Assembly (NCBI GenBank): GCA_964352225.1
Contig: CAYGRM010000333.1
Span: forward strand, 1-7,456
Length of the DNA stretch: 7,456 nucleotides
Direction: 5' to 3'
DNA from: CAJQQY01 sp964352225
GTDB taxonomy: Bacteria; Bacteroidota; Bacteroidia; Chitinophagales; Saprospiraceae
Shown: piece after piece, positions 1-4,943 of the stretch
Numbering within the stretch: the stretch's first letter is position 1
Layout of the letters: the number at the start of each line of letters is the position of its first letter
Translations under genes and position numbers: made by a program
Notes under the pieces: generated by a model
Told to the model about the DNA's origin: nothing
Database searches by the model: none
What the model saw: the letters and a program-made list of their open reading frames with translations, nothing else

Positions 1-57
1 TAATAACTCATTAACCAATAACTTAATAACCAAATGAAATCATCTAGAGCCTAAATT

Positions 58-186
58 TTAATTCATGAAAAGATAGTACAATAATGCCACTAAAACGACT
101 GTTGCTACGACAACGACGGTGATAAATTTCTTTTCTTCTTTTTGTTGTCGAGCTTGAACACGTTGTTGTTTTTTTGATTTAGCCAT
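58..186 (-). CDS. Small basic single-pass membrane protein (42 aa), unknown function
   Basis: This is an uninterrupted 43-codon frame from ATG (184-186) to TAA (58-60). The protein has two clear parts. Residues 1-20 are strongly polar and basic (MAKSKKQQRVQARQQKEEKK). Residues 21-40 are a continuous hydrophobic stretch (FITVVVVATVVLVALLYYLF), long enough for one membrane helix, followed by Met-Asn and the stop. This basic-then-hydrophobic layout predicts a tail-anchored-like or N-in single-pass inner-membrane protein by the positive-inside rule. The leader is A-rich with no Shine-Dalgarno site, like the other genes here. No family is recognised. A chance frame this short is possible, but the clean split between charged and hydrophobic halves argues for a real gene. 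No terminator or clear promoter was seen. Confidence 0.6.
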   Translation of the reverse strand: MAKSKKQQRVQARQQKEEKKFITVVVVATVVLVALLYYLFMN

Positions 187-251
187 TATGATTTAGTTTT
201 TTTGATTTAAATATTGTGTCTCTAATTTAAGAAAAAAATAATTGCTACTTA

Positions 252-379
252 ATTTTTTTTCAAAAAAAATGGGATAGCTTGTATTTCCCAAAATAAAAAA
301 CGGGTATTTCTAATTTTACTCCACTTAAAATTTGCCATTTTTTCTTTAGAAAATTAATCTCATTTTTTTTCAAAAAAAA
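252..379. repeat. Two identical A-T8-C-A8 inverted tracts, 110 bp apart
   Basis: The 18-mer A-T8-C-A8 occurs at 252-269 and again at 362-379. Each copy is a near-perfect inverted repeat around one C. The second copy ends 11 bases before the -33-like TTG of the SRP RNA promoter. Such A/T tracts are usually curved and could act like an UP element for a strong stable-RNA promoter, which is inference. Between them lies AT-rich DNA with a small hairpin (TGGGA 270-274 / TCCCA 286-290) but no convincing gene. Confidence 0.5.
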
Positions 380-390
380 CACTTAAAAAG

Positions 391-422
391 TTGGCAGATT
401 CCGATCAATAAAATTACTTTTG
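391..422 (+). promoter_or_regulatory. Bacteroidota-type promoter of the SRP RNA gene
   Basis: TTG at 391-393 is followed after 21 bases by TACTTTTG at 415-422. This matches the known Bacteroidota sigma-ABfr consensus (a -33 TTTG/TTG element, about 19-21 bases, then TAnnTTTG at -7). The -7 box ends 5 bases before the first paired base of the SRP RNA (428), which is the expected distance to a transcription start. This is the best promoter match in the window. Confidence 0.7.
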
Positions 423-427
423 CGACT

Positions 428-520
428 GGTGAGAGCCATTCGTCCAGCTCCTGTCGAACTCCCCCAGGGTGGAAACGCAGCAAGGGTAGATGGTTGAGCG
501 GAGCGGTATGGTTTCTCACC
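428..520 (+). ncRNA. ffs: Signal recognition particle RNA, small bacterial (4.5S) type
   Basis: This is the RNA scaffold of the signal recognition particle. It binds Ffh and directs ribosomes making membrane proteins to FtsY at the membrane. The conserved domain IV is plain: a GGAA tetraloop at 471-474 closed by GT/AC, and the asymmetric internal-loop strand AGCA at 479-482. Outward the arms pair as one long hairpin: TC...AAC (454-459) with GTT..GA (493-497), GCTCC (447-451) with GGAGC (500-504), CCAT (436-439) with ATGG (508-511), and the terminal stem GGTGAGA (428-434) with TCTCACC (514-520). There is no Alu domain, so this is the short form of about 93-100 nt. A consensus promoter lies just upstream and a T-run follows at once. 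The 72-codon frame on the opposite strand here is a shadow. Confidence 0.93.
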
Positions 521-531
521 TCTTTTTTTTT
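514..531 (+). terminator. U-tract terminator of the SRP RNA
   Basis: The 3' half of the SRP RNA terminal stem (514-520) is followed directly by TC and nine T residues (523-531). The long RNA hairpin itself therefore serves as the terminator stem. Confidence 0.7.
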
Positions 532-622
532 CAGGTAATTGATAAAATTATCGCTGCTACTACCTACCAGATAAATATTCATACGCAAACCATATCTTTA
601 ATTTTTTAAAATAATTATTCCA

Positions 623-1285
623 ATGAGATTTTTTATCGATACAGCTAATTTGGACGAAATCAAAGAAGCAAAAGACTTTGGTATTTTGGATGGTGTTACG
701 ACCAATCCATCATTGATGGCTAAAGAAGGCATCACAGGTACAGATAATGTGATGAAACATTACAAAGCAATTTGTGAATTGACAGATGGAGATGTGAGTG
801 CAGAGGTAATTTCTACAGATTTCGAAGGGATTATTCGGGAAGGTCAAATTTTGGCTGACTTGGCTCCAAATATTGTGGTAAAAGTGCCGATGATTAGAGA
901 TGGTGTAAAAGCAATTAGTTGGTTTACTGAAAATGATATTCGTACCAATTGTACTTTAGTTTTCTCTGCTGGTCAAGCGATTTTGGCAGCAAAAGCAGGA
1001 GCTACATATTTGTCGCCGTTCATTGGAAGAATTGATGATACATCTTGGGATGGCATCGAATTGATTCATCAGATTGCTGAAATCTATGCGATTCAATCAT
1101 TTGATACAGAAATTTTGGCAGCATCCATTCGAAATTCAAAACATATCGTAGATGCAGCTGAGTCAGGTGCAGATGTGGTGACTTGCCCATTGAAAGCAAT
1201 TTTGGGATTATTGTATCACCCATTGACGGATATTGGTTTGGCGAAATTTTTAGCAGATCACAAGAAAGCGAATGAAGGAGCATAA
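623..1285 (+). CDS. fsa: Transaldolase, small TalC/MipB family (fructose-6-phosphate aldolase-like)
   Basis: This is a 220-residue cytosolic class I aldolase-fold enzyme of full family length. It should move a dihydroxyacetone unit between sugar phosphates in the non-oxidative pentose phosphate pathway. The Schiff-base lysine is K87 in NIVVKVP. Other family signatures are FIDTAN (4-9), GVTTNPS (24-30) and SPFIGRIDD (131-139). Two positions bear on specificity. Residue 61 is Glu (SAEV), where E. coli FsaA has Gln59, and residue 133 is Phe, where FsaA has Tyr131. Glu and Phe are the transaldolase-type residues, so transaldolase is the better reading even though automated pipelines often label this family fructose-6-phosphate aldolase. 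The ATG gives the normal family N-terminus. The leader is A/T-rich without an SD site. The gene stands alone between the SRP RNA and its own terminator. Confidence 0.95.
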   Translation: MRFFIDTANLDEIKEAKDFGILDGVTTNPSLMAKEGITGTDNVMKHYKAICELTDGDVSAEVISTDFEGIIREGQILADLAPNIVVKVPMIRDGVKAISWFTENDIRTNCTLVFSAGQAILAAKAGATYLSPFIGRIDDTSWDGIELIHQIAEIYAIQSFDTEILAASIRNSKHIVDAAESGADVVTCPLKAILGLLYHPLTDIGLAKFLADHKKANEGA

Positions 1286-1309
1286 GCTTTTTTAAAAATA
1301 TAGATTTTG

Positions 1310-1346
1310 AAAAACGGTTTGCTGATGATTCGGTGAACCGTTTTTT
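1310..1346 (+). terminator. Intrinsic terminator of the transaldolase gene
   Basis: AAAAACGGTT (1310-1319) pairs perfectly with AACCGTTTTT (1336-1345). The loop has some further G-T and G-C pairing. A run of T residues follows the GC-rich part of the stem (1341-1346). It lies 24 bases after the stop codon. Confidence 0.85.
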
Positions 1347-1371
1347 GATTTTGTTTCATCACAAATTACTC

Positions 1372-1415
1372 GGATTTTCGCAGATAAATTAATAGAAAAT
1401 AATCTGTGAGAATCC
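1372..1415. repeat. Palindromic intergenic repeat (GGATTTTCGCAGAT hairpin)
   Basis: GGATTTTCGCAGAT (1372-1385) pairs along all 14 positions with ATCTGTGAGAATCC (1402-1415) if two G-T wobbles are allowed. The loop is an AT-only-like 16 bases. The following bases (ATGAAATCTG) continue the CAGATT/ATCTG-rich pattern seen in interspersed palindromic repeats of many bacteria. It ends 35 bases before the next start codon, so it would lie in or near that gene's leader. There is no T-run, so it is unlikely to be a terminator. Confidence 0.55.
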
Positions 1416-1450
1416 ATGAAATCTGAAGTGAAAAATTAATATCAAATTTT

Positions 1451-2059
1451 ATGAAAAAAATAATTCACATCATCCGCCACGGACAAACCGAATACAACAA
1501 ACTTCGAATCATCCAAGGCTCAGGAGTCGATTCGGATTTGAACGACCGAGGCCGAGAGCAAGGCCAACTTTTTTATGAAACTTATAAAAATCATCCCTTC
1601 GAGGTGGTTTTGACTTCTACCTTAAAACGAACGCATCAAACGGTTCAACCTTTTATTAAAGATGGTCTAAGGTGGGAGCAATTTGAAGAAATTGTAGAAA
1701 TGAATTGGGGTGTCCACGAAGGAAAATCTGGAACTCTCGATATGAGAAAAGATTACGAAAGGGTAGTGTTAAGTGGAAATTTTGATGAGCGAATTGAAGG
1801 AGGAGAAAGTATCAATGAGATGGCTGATCGTTTGCAAAAATTCATTGATCATTTACCTACTCGAACGGAACAGAATATTTTGGTTTGTATCCACGGGCGT
1901 GCCATGCGTTGTTTAATTTGCCTTTTGGAACAAAAAGATTTGAGCGAAATGGAGAGTTATCCGCACTCCAATACTGGTTTATATCTTGTGGAACACAATT
2001 CTAATGGGTTTGTTGTTTTAGAAAAAAACGATACCAGACATTTAAAAAAAGAGATTTAA
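1451..2059 (+). CDS. Histidine phosphatase family protein (phosphoglycerate-mutase-like)
   Basis: A 202-residue protein of the branch-1 histidine phosphatase superfamily. These enzymes form a phosphohistidine intermediate and act as phosphatases or mutases on small phosphorylated molecules. Catalytic features in order: the RHGQTEYN motif (9-16) with nucleophile His10, LTSTLKRTHQT (54-64) with the phosphate-binding Arg60, a candidate acid Glu83 in VEMNWG, GGES (117-120), and the second His148 in CIHGRAMR. The length fits a single-domain phosphatase (cobC/PhoE/GpmB-like) rather than cofactor-dependent phosphoglycerate mutase of about 250 residues. The substrate cannot be told from sequence, and neighbours give no pathway. 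No membrane segment or signal peptide is present, so it is cytosolic. The start is fixed by the RHG motif lying 9 residues in, as is usual. Confidence 0.92.
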   Translation: MKKIIHIIRHGQTEYNKLRIIQGSGVDSDLNDRGREQGQLFYETYKNHPFEVVLTSTLKRTHQTVQPFIKDGLRWEQFEEIVEMNWGVHEGKSGTLDMRKDYERVVLSGNFDERIEGGESINEMADRLQKFIDHLPTRTEQNILVCIHGRAMRCLICLLEQKDLSEMESYPHSNTGLYLVEHNSNGFVVLEKNDTRHLKKEI

Positions 2060-2085
2060 ATAATTGTAAATGAGTGAATTATGTT

Positions 2086-2117
2086 CATTTATCCTTTTTA
2101 TAATAAAAAGATAAATG
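2086..2117 (+). terminator. AT-rich hairpin after the phosphatase gene, possible weak terminator
   Basis: CATTTAT (2086-2092) plus CTTTTTA (2094-2100) pair perfectly with TAAAAAG (2104-2110) plus ATAAATG (2111-2117), with a single bulged C at 2093 and a TAA loop. It begins 27 bases after the stop codon. The stem is almost GC-free and no T-run follows, so termination is uncertain. It may instead stabilise the mRNA 3' end. Confidence 0.4.
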
Positions 2118-2325
2118 TGTTTCGTAACCTGTAAATGGTAATTTTAGCGATTCAGGAGTTAATTTCTTCAAAGCATTTGACACTTAAAATTTATCCCAGT
2201 AAATTGAATGATCAAACATAAATAAATCTCACTTTTTTACATATCAATTTTTTAAAGACTGTGGATTTTTACTTAAAAAAACACAGCACACAATCCCTTA
2301 ATTGCTACAACAAATTATTATCCAG
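2118..2325. other. Non-coding AT-rich stretch ahead of an orphan terminator
   Basis: No convincing gene is visible here. A 28-codon frame (2135-2221, plus) begins right after a TAA codon and shows no recognisable feature. A local hairpin is formed by CTGTG (2259-2263) and CACAG (2282-2286), with T-rich and A-rich inner arms. Because a strong terminator follows, part of this stretch could be a small RNA of up to about 240 nt, but no good TTG...TAnnTTTG promoter was found. Confidence 0.3.
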
Positions 2326-2357
2326 CCTTTCCAAGTTAACTTGGGAAGGTTTTTTTT
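2326..2357 (+). terminator. Strong intrinsic terminator with no obvious upstream gene
   Basis: CCTTTCCAAGTT (2326-2337) pairs with AACTTGGGAAGG (2338-2349), with one T-G wobble, and is followed at once by eight T residues (2350-2357). The A/T-rich core provides the loop. The T-run is only on the plus-strand side, so it acts on plus-strand transcription. The nearest upstream gene ends 266 bases earlier and already has a candidate hairpin after it. Confidence 0.8.
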
Positions 2358-2388
2358 GACACAGACTGGCTTCTAGCCAGCCTGTGTC
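2358..2388. repeat. Perfect-arm hairpin GACACAG/CTGTGTC with CTGGCT core
   Basis: GACACAG (2358-2364), one base, CTGGCT (2366-2371), loop TCT, AGCCAG (2375-2380), one base, CTGTGTC (2382-2388). The only unpaired stem position is A2365/C2381. It begins where the preceding terminator's T-run ends. Its core is also the left arm of the larger broken palindrome described below. Confidence 0.7.
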
Positions 2389-2493
2389 TTTCTATTTTGT
2401 TATAAAAACATTCCCTACCGTACACTTTTATTTTTGCCACGAATTTTCACGAATTTCACGAACTAGGTTAATGAAAGTTATCCTTTGCAAATG

Positions 2494-2513
2494 GATTTTG
2501 ACAAGTCAAAATC
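2494..2513. repeat. Perfect hairpin inside the 238-bp element (left)
   Basis: GATTTTGAC and GTCAAAATC are exact complements separated by AA. The centre TGAC-N2-GTCA is shared with the second internal hairpin at 2564-2583. Confidence 0.7.
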
Positions 2514-2563
2514 TTCGAAATCCCACGAAATACTTTCTATTTAGAAATTCGTGAAATTTCGCA

Positions 2564-2583
2564 AAATCTGACGTGTCAGATTT
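2564..2583. repeat. Perfect hairpin inside the 238-bp element (right)
   Basis: AAATCTGAC and GTCAGATTT are exact complements separated by GT. It has the same 9-2-9 geometry and TGAC/GTCA centre as the hairpin 51 bases to its left, but different outer bases. Confidence 0.7.
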
Positions 2584-2675
2584 AATTAGAAAAATCAAAA
2601 TCTAATCGTCCAAAATTCGTGGCAACTTCCAAAAAGTGTACGGTAGAGAATAAAAACATAGGGTGGTTAGAAGCC

Positions 2676-2811
2676 GAATGTCGTCAACTTAAGAGTTGCG
2701 ATACCAGCGACTGGCTTTCCGCCAGCCTCTGGTTTTATAATAAACTGGGAGAAATCAGAGGCTGGCGGAAAGCCAGTCGCTGATACCAAAATTCTTAAGT
2801 TGATGACATTC
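2676..2811. mobile_element. MITE-like long-hairpin element, 136 bp, 11-bp target duplication
   Basis: Almost the whole element is one inverted repeat: arms 2676-2731 and 2756-2811 match at 50 of 56 positions, and the pairing continues for about 5 more positions with wobbles into a short AT-rich loop. The outer ends read GAATGTCGTCAACTTAAG and, on the other side, its complement with one change. Exact 11-bp direct repeats GGTTAGAAGCC flank it (2665-2675 and 2812-2822), which marks it as inserted DNA. Most mismatches cluster at arm positions 20-29, between a well-kept terminal part and a perfectly kept inner part. It contains no gene. It ends 54 bases before the MoeB-like start codon, so it sits in that gene's upstream region. 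Confidence 0.75.
2709..2778. repeat. Intact CTGGC palindrome forming the core of the 136-bp element
   Basis: GACTGGCTTTCCGCCAGCC (2709-2727) and its exact reverse complement (2760-2778) flank a 32-base AT-rich loop. Each arm is itself a small hairpin (CTGGC..GCCAG). The arms resemble the left arm of the broken repeat at 2364-2382, differing only in the three-to-four-base centre (TTTCC against TTCTA plus indel). It is either the native core of the 136-bp element or a palindrome that jumped into it. Confidence 0.6.
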
Positions 2812-2844
2812 GGTTAGAAGCCAGTCAATGTTGCGAAAAAATTC

Positions 2845-2852
2845 TATTTTTG
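2845..2852 (+). promoter_or_regulatory. Possible -7 box for the MoeB-like gene
   Basis: TATTTTTG matches TAnnTTTG and lies 14 bases before the start codon, giving a very short leader. No TTG is present at the -33 distance, so support is weak. The box lies outside the inserted element, and the DNA just upstream was replaced by the insertion. Confidence 0.3.
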
Positions 2853-2865
2853 AAAAAAATAATTC

Positions 2866-4008
2866 ATGAGTGATTCGATAAATTTAAGTCCAGCAGAATT
2901 AGCGAGATACAGTCGGCATATTGCGATTCCTGAATTTAATTTAGCTGCCCAAAAAAAGTTAAAAGCTGCTAATGTTTTAGTAGTCGGTTCTGGTGGATTA
3001 GGGAGTCCCATGCTTTTGTATTTGACGGCTGCGGGAGTTGGACATATTGGAATTGTAGATTTTGATGTGGTGGACGATAGTAATTTGCAAAGACAGGTAT
3101 TATTTACCGTTGATGATATAGGAAAATCAAAAGCTGAAACCGCTAAAAAGCGACTAGCGAAACTTAATCCATACGTAAAATTTACCGTTTATAACAATGC
3201 ATTCACAAAAGATAATGCTCTAGAAATAATTAAAGATTATGATGTTGTCGCAGATGGAACAGATAATTTTCCCACCCGATATTTAGTGAATGACGCTTGT
3301 GTTTTGGCTGGAAAAATAAATGTGTATGCGAGTATTTTTAGATTTGAAGGGCAGGTTTCTGTTTTTAATTTTTTAAATGAAGATGGAACTCGGGGAGCAA
3401 ATTATCGAGATTTATTTCCTGAACCGCCACCTCCAGGAATGGTTCCAAGTTGTGCTGAGGGGGGAGTTTTAGGGGTTCTTCCCGGAATTATTGGGAGTAT
3501 GCAAGCCAATGAAGTGATCAAAGTGATTACGGGAGTGGGAGAACCTTTGGCTGGAAGATTGTTTTTATTTGATGCGGCAAGTTTTACGACTCGAATTTTG
3601 AAAGTGAGAAAAAACTCCAATACTCTAATTACAGAATTGATTAACTACGAAGAATTTTGTGGAATTGGAATTGAAAAAGGCGAAGATAAGGTCAAAGAGA
3701 TTTCTGTTTTTGATTTAAAAAAATGGCAAGAGGAAGGAGTTGACTTTCAACTAATTGATGTTCGTCAACCTTACGAATATGAAATTGCTAACCTTGGAGG
3801 CGAGTTAATTCCACAATCTGAGTTGGTTCAAAATTTAGATAAAATTTCTACAACTAAAAAAGTGGTCATTCATTGTCGAAGTGGTCAACGGAGTGCAGAT
3901 GCCATTCGAGATTTAGAAAATTTAGGTGAATTTGAGAATTTGTACAATTTAAAAGGTGGGATTCTGGAGTATAGTCAGAAGATTGATTCTACCATTCCGA
4001 CTTATTAA
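2866..4008 (+). CDS. moeB: MoeB/ThiF-family adenylyltransferase fused to a rhodanese domain
   Basis: A 380-residue E1-like enzyme. The family adenylates the C-terminal Gly-Gly of a small sulfur carrier (MoaD or ThiS) and then helps load it with sulfur for molybdopterin or thiazole synthesis. Residues 10-265 are the ThiF/MoeB fold: nucleotide loop GSGGLGSP (41-48), DSNLQRQ (71-77), GKSKA (86-90), DGTDNFPTR (130-138) and Cys196 in VPSCAEGG, the position of the conserved E1 cysteine. Residues 278-378 are a rhodanese domain with IDVRQPYEYE (297-306) and active-site loop CRSGQRS (337-343), nucleophile Cys337. This layout resembles eukaryotic Uba4/MOCS3. Odd point: both CxxC pairs of the structural zinc site are absent (NYRD at 179-182, no pair near 250-253). 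An in-frame TAA two codons before the ATG fixes the start. No moaD or thiS is in the window, so the carrier is unknown. Confidence 0.92.
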   Translation: MSDSINLSPAELARYSRHIAIPEFNLAAQKKLKAANVLVVGSGGLGSPMLLYLTAAGVGHIGIVDFDVVDDSNLQRQVLFTVDDIGKSKAETAKKRLAKLNPYVKFTVYNNAFTKDNALEIIKDYDVVADGTDNFPTRYLVNDACVLAGKINVYASIFRFEGQVSVFNFLNEDGTRGANYRDLFPEPPPPGMVPSCAEGGVLGVLPGIIGSMQANEVIKVITGVGEPLAGRLFLFDAASFTTRILKVRKNSNTLITELINYEEFCGIGIEKGEDKVKEISVFDLKKWQEEGVDFQLIDVRQPYEYEIANLGGELIPQSELVQNLDKISTTKKVVIHCRSGQRSADAIRDLENLGEFENLYNLKGGILEYSQKIDSTIPTY

Positions 4009-4253
4009 AAAGCTTAATTAATTACATTTTTCATTTTTCAATAATTTAGAAACATATTTTATGCAAATTAAAGGACACCCTGAATAACTACCTTCCTTTA
4101 TTTACTCCAAAAAAATAGAAATTACTTACCTTGAACATGTTTAAAATTTTTCCGTAAAATCAACCAGAGAAATTTAGACAAGTTCTCAGTTTCCAAACTG
4201 TTTCTTCAAACACTTCTTCTTTTTTTATGTTTTATAATCATAAAAAAATCGAT

Positions 4254-4868
4254 ATGAAAAATCTAATTTTACTAATTTGCTTACCTTTTTTATTCGGTGC
4301 TTGCAACCCTAGATTTACCTCTTCTAATTATACAAGTAAAAAGTTTCATTATAAAACAATTGCGATTCTCCCTTTTGAAATTCACACAAGTGTGAAAAAT
4401 CTACCGGAAGGGGTTACTATCTCGATGTTGGAAAAGGCGGAAAGAAGAAAAAGTATCGTGATGCAAAGAGATTTATTTCGATATATTACTCGTGAGTTAG
4501 CCAAGTCTTCCAGAAAAGTAAAATTTCAAAATATTAATGACACTAATAATATTTTAAAGGAAAGAGGAATGGATCCACCCACTATTTTTAAAACCCCCAA
4601 AAAAGAGTTAGCTAAAATATTAAAAGTGGATGTGGTAATATTTGGAAGTGTTTATCAATATAAAAATAAATTGAATCTCGATAAAGATGAGGAAGTTACT
4701 TTCTCAGGAATGAATAACAAAATTTCTACCATTCTTTATGCTTATGAAAAAAGAAAAGGTAGAATTCAATGGAAATATGATAGCTCTCAATCTGGTTTTC
4801 CAAGTGAATATGGACCAGAAATCGTGAAGGGTTTATTAAGAAAAGCAGCTCGGAACTTTCCTCTTTGA
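4254..4868 (+). CDS. Predicted outer-membrane or periplasmic lipoprotein, unknown function
   Basis: I start this 204-residue protein at the ATG at 4254, because it opens with a standard lipoprotein signal: MKN, a hydrophobic stretch LILLICLPFLF, and lipobox FGAC with Cys17. An in-frame ATG at 4227 would add nine polar residues (MFYNHKKID) before the signal, which is less likely. After the Cys comes a short Asn/Ser/Thr-rich linker, then HYKTIAILPFEIHTS (32-46), a hydrophobic beta strand ending in PF as in TolB-N/CsgG/DUF799-type lipoproteins. Later segments are a basic helix around ERRKSIVMQRDLFRYI, the strand VDVVIFGSVYQY, and RIQWKYD near the end. This points to an alpha/beta, Rossmann-like periplasmic domain, by inference. 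The family assignment is tentative and no function is known. It is followed after 75 bases by the ClpX-like gene. Confidence 0.85.
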   Translation: MKNLILLICLPFLFGACNPRFTSSNYTSKKFHYKTIAILPFEIHTSVKNLPEGVTISMLEKAERRKSIVMQRDLFRYITRELAKSSRKVKFQNINDTNNILKERGMDPPTIFKTPKKELAKILKVDVVIFGSVYQYKNKLNLDKDEEVTFSGMNNKISTILYAYEKRKGRIQWKYDSSQSGFPSEYGPEIVKGLLRKAARNFPL

Positions 4869-4943
4869 AAAGCTGTTTGATTTTTGTTACTTGCAGAAAA
4901 TGTGAAAAAGAAAATTATTTTTCAATAACAGAAATCTTAAAAT

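Larger units (their letters stand above)
2412..2649. mobile_element. MITE-like element, 238 bp, 10-bp target duplication
   Basis: The terminal inverted repeats are TCCCTACCGTACACTTTT (2412-2429) and its complement at 2632-2649, with 17 of 18 positions matching. The element is bounded by exact 10-bp direct repeats ATAAAAACAT at 2402-2411 and 2650-2659, the expected scar of a transposase-mediated insertion. A second inverted pair lies inside the ends: TGCCACGAATTTT (2435-2447) with AAAATTCGTGGCA (2612-2624). Next to the left one are three CACGAA(TTT) units in tandem (2438-2462). Two perfect 9-bp hairpins lie in the interior (2494-2513 and 2564-2583). There is no open reading frame for a transposase, so it would need one supplied in trans. 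Which IS family it derives from is not clear; a 10-bp duplication is compatible with IS4-like elements but does not prove it. Confidence 0.75.
2364..2826. repeat. Broken ancestral palindromic repeat carrying two insertions
   Basis: The left arm is GACTGGCTTCTAGCCAGCC (2364-2382). If the two MITE-like elements below and one copy of each of their flanking direct repeats are removed in thought, the right arm becomes 2661-2675 joined to 2823-2826. Its reverse complement matches the left arm at 17 of 19 positions, and similarity continues a few bases into the loop. The restored unit is 72 bases with a 34-base loop, which is nearly the same plan as the intact copy at 2709-2778 (arms of 19, loop of 32). 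I infer that this was a resident extragenic palindrome, hit once in its loop and once in its right arm. Confidence 0.6.

Noticed and set aside
249..338. 29-codon minus-strand frame (MANFKWSKIR...) and a hairpin with T8 at 262-290
   Set aside because: The frame runs through the A/T tracts, and its Phe/Lys-rich end is simply their translation. With no gene upstream on that strand, the terminator look is probably coincidental.
370..588. 72-codon minus-strand frame across the SRP RNA
   Set aside because: It runs antisense through a clear structured RNA, with no protein-family features. It is a shadow.
1020..1283. 87-codon minus-strand frame inside the transaldolase gene
   Set aside because: It lies fully within a well-supported coding gene on the other strand and its peptide has no recognisable domain.
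2135..2221. 28-codon plus-strand frame between the phosphatase gene and the orphan terminator
   Set aside because: It is too short, starts directly after a stop codon, and has no membrane, signal or family feature. I treat the region as non-coding.
2358..2826. CRISPR array
   Set aside because: The repeats are inverted and nested with no regularly spaced direct repeats, and no cas gene is present.
3402..3620. 72-codon minus-strand frame inside the MoeB-like gene
   Set aside because: Shadow of the Pro/Gly-rich part of the plus-strand protein.
4009..4226. Possible regulatory element in the gap before the lipoprotein gene
   Set aside because: Only a 6-bp hairpin (CAGTTT 4187-4192 / AAACTG 4195-4200) is visible. 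No promoter box, terminator or riboswitch-like fold could be supported.
4227..4253. Upstream ATG as the lipoprotein start
   Set aside because: It would put nine polar residues before a signal peptide that already begins normally with Met-Lys-Asn at the next ATG.
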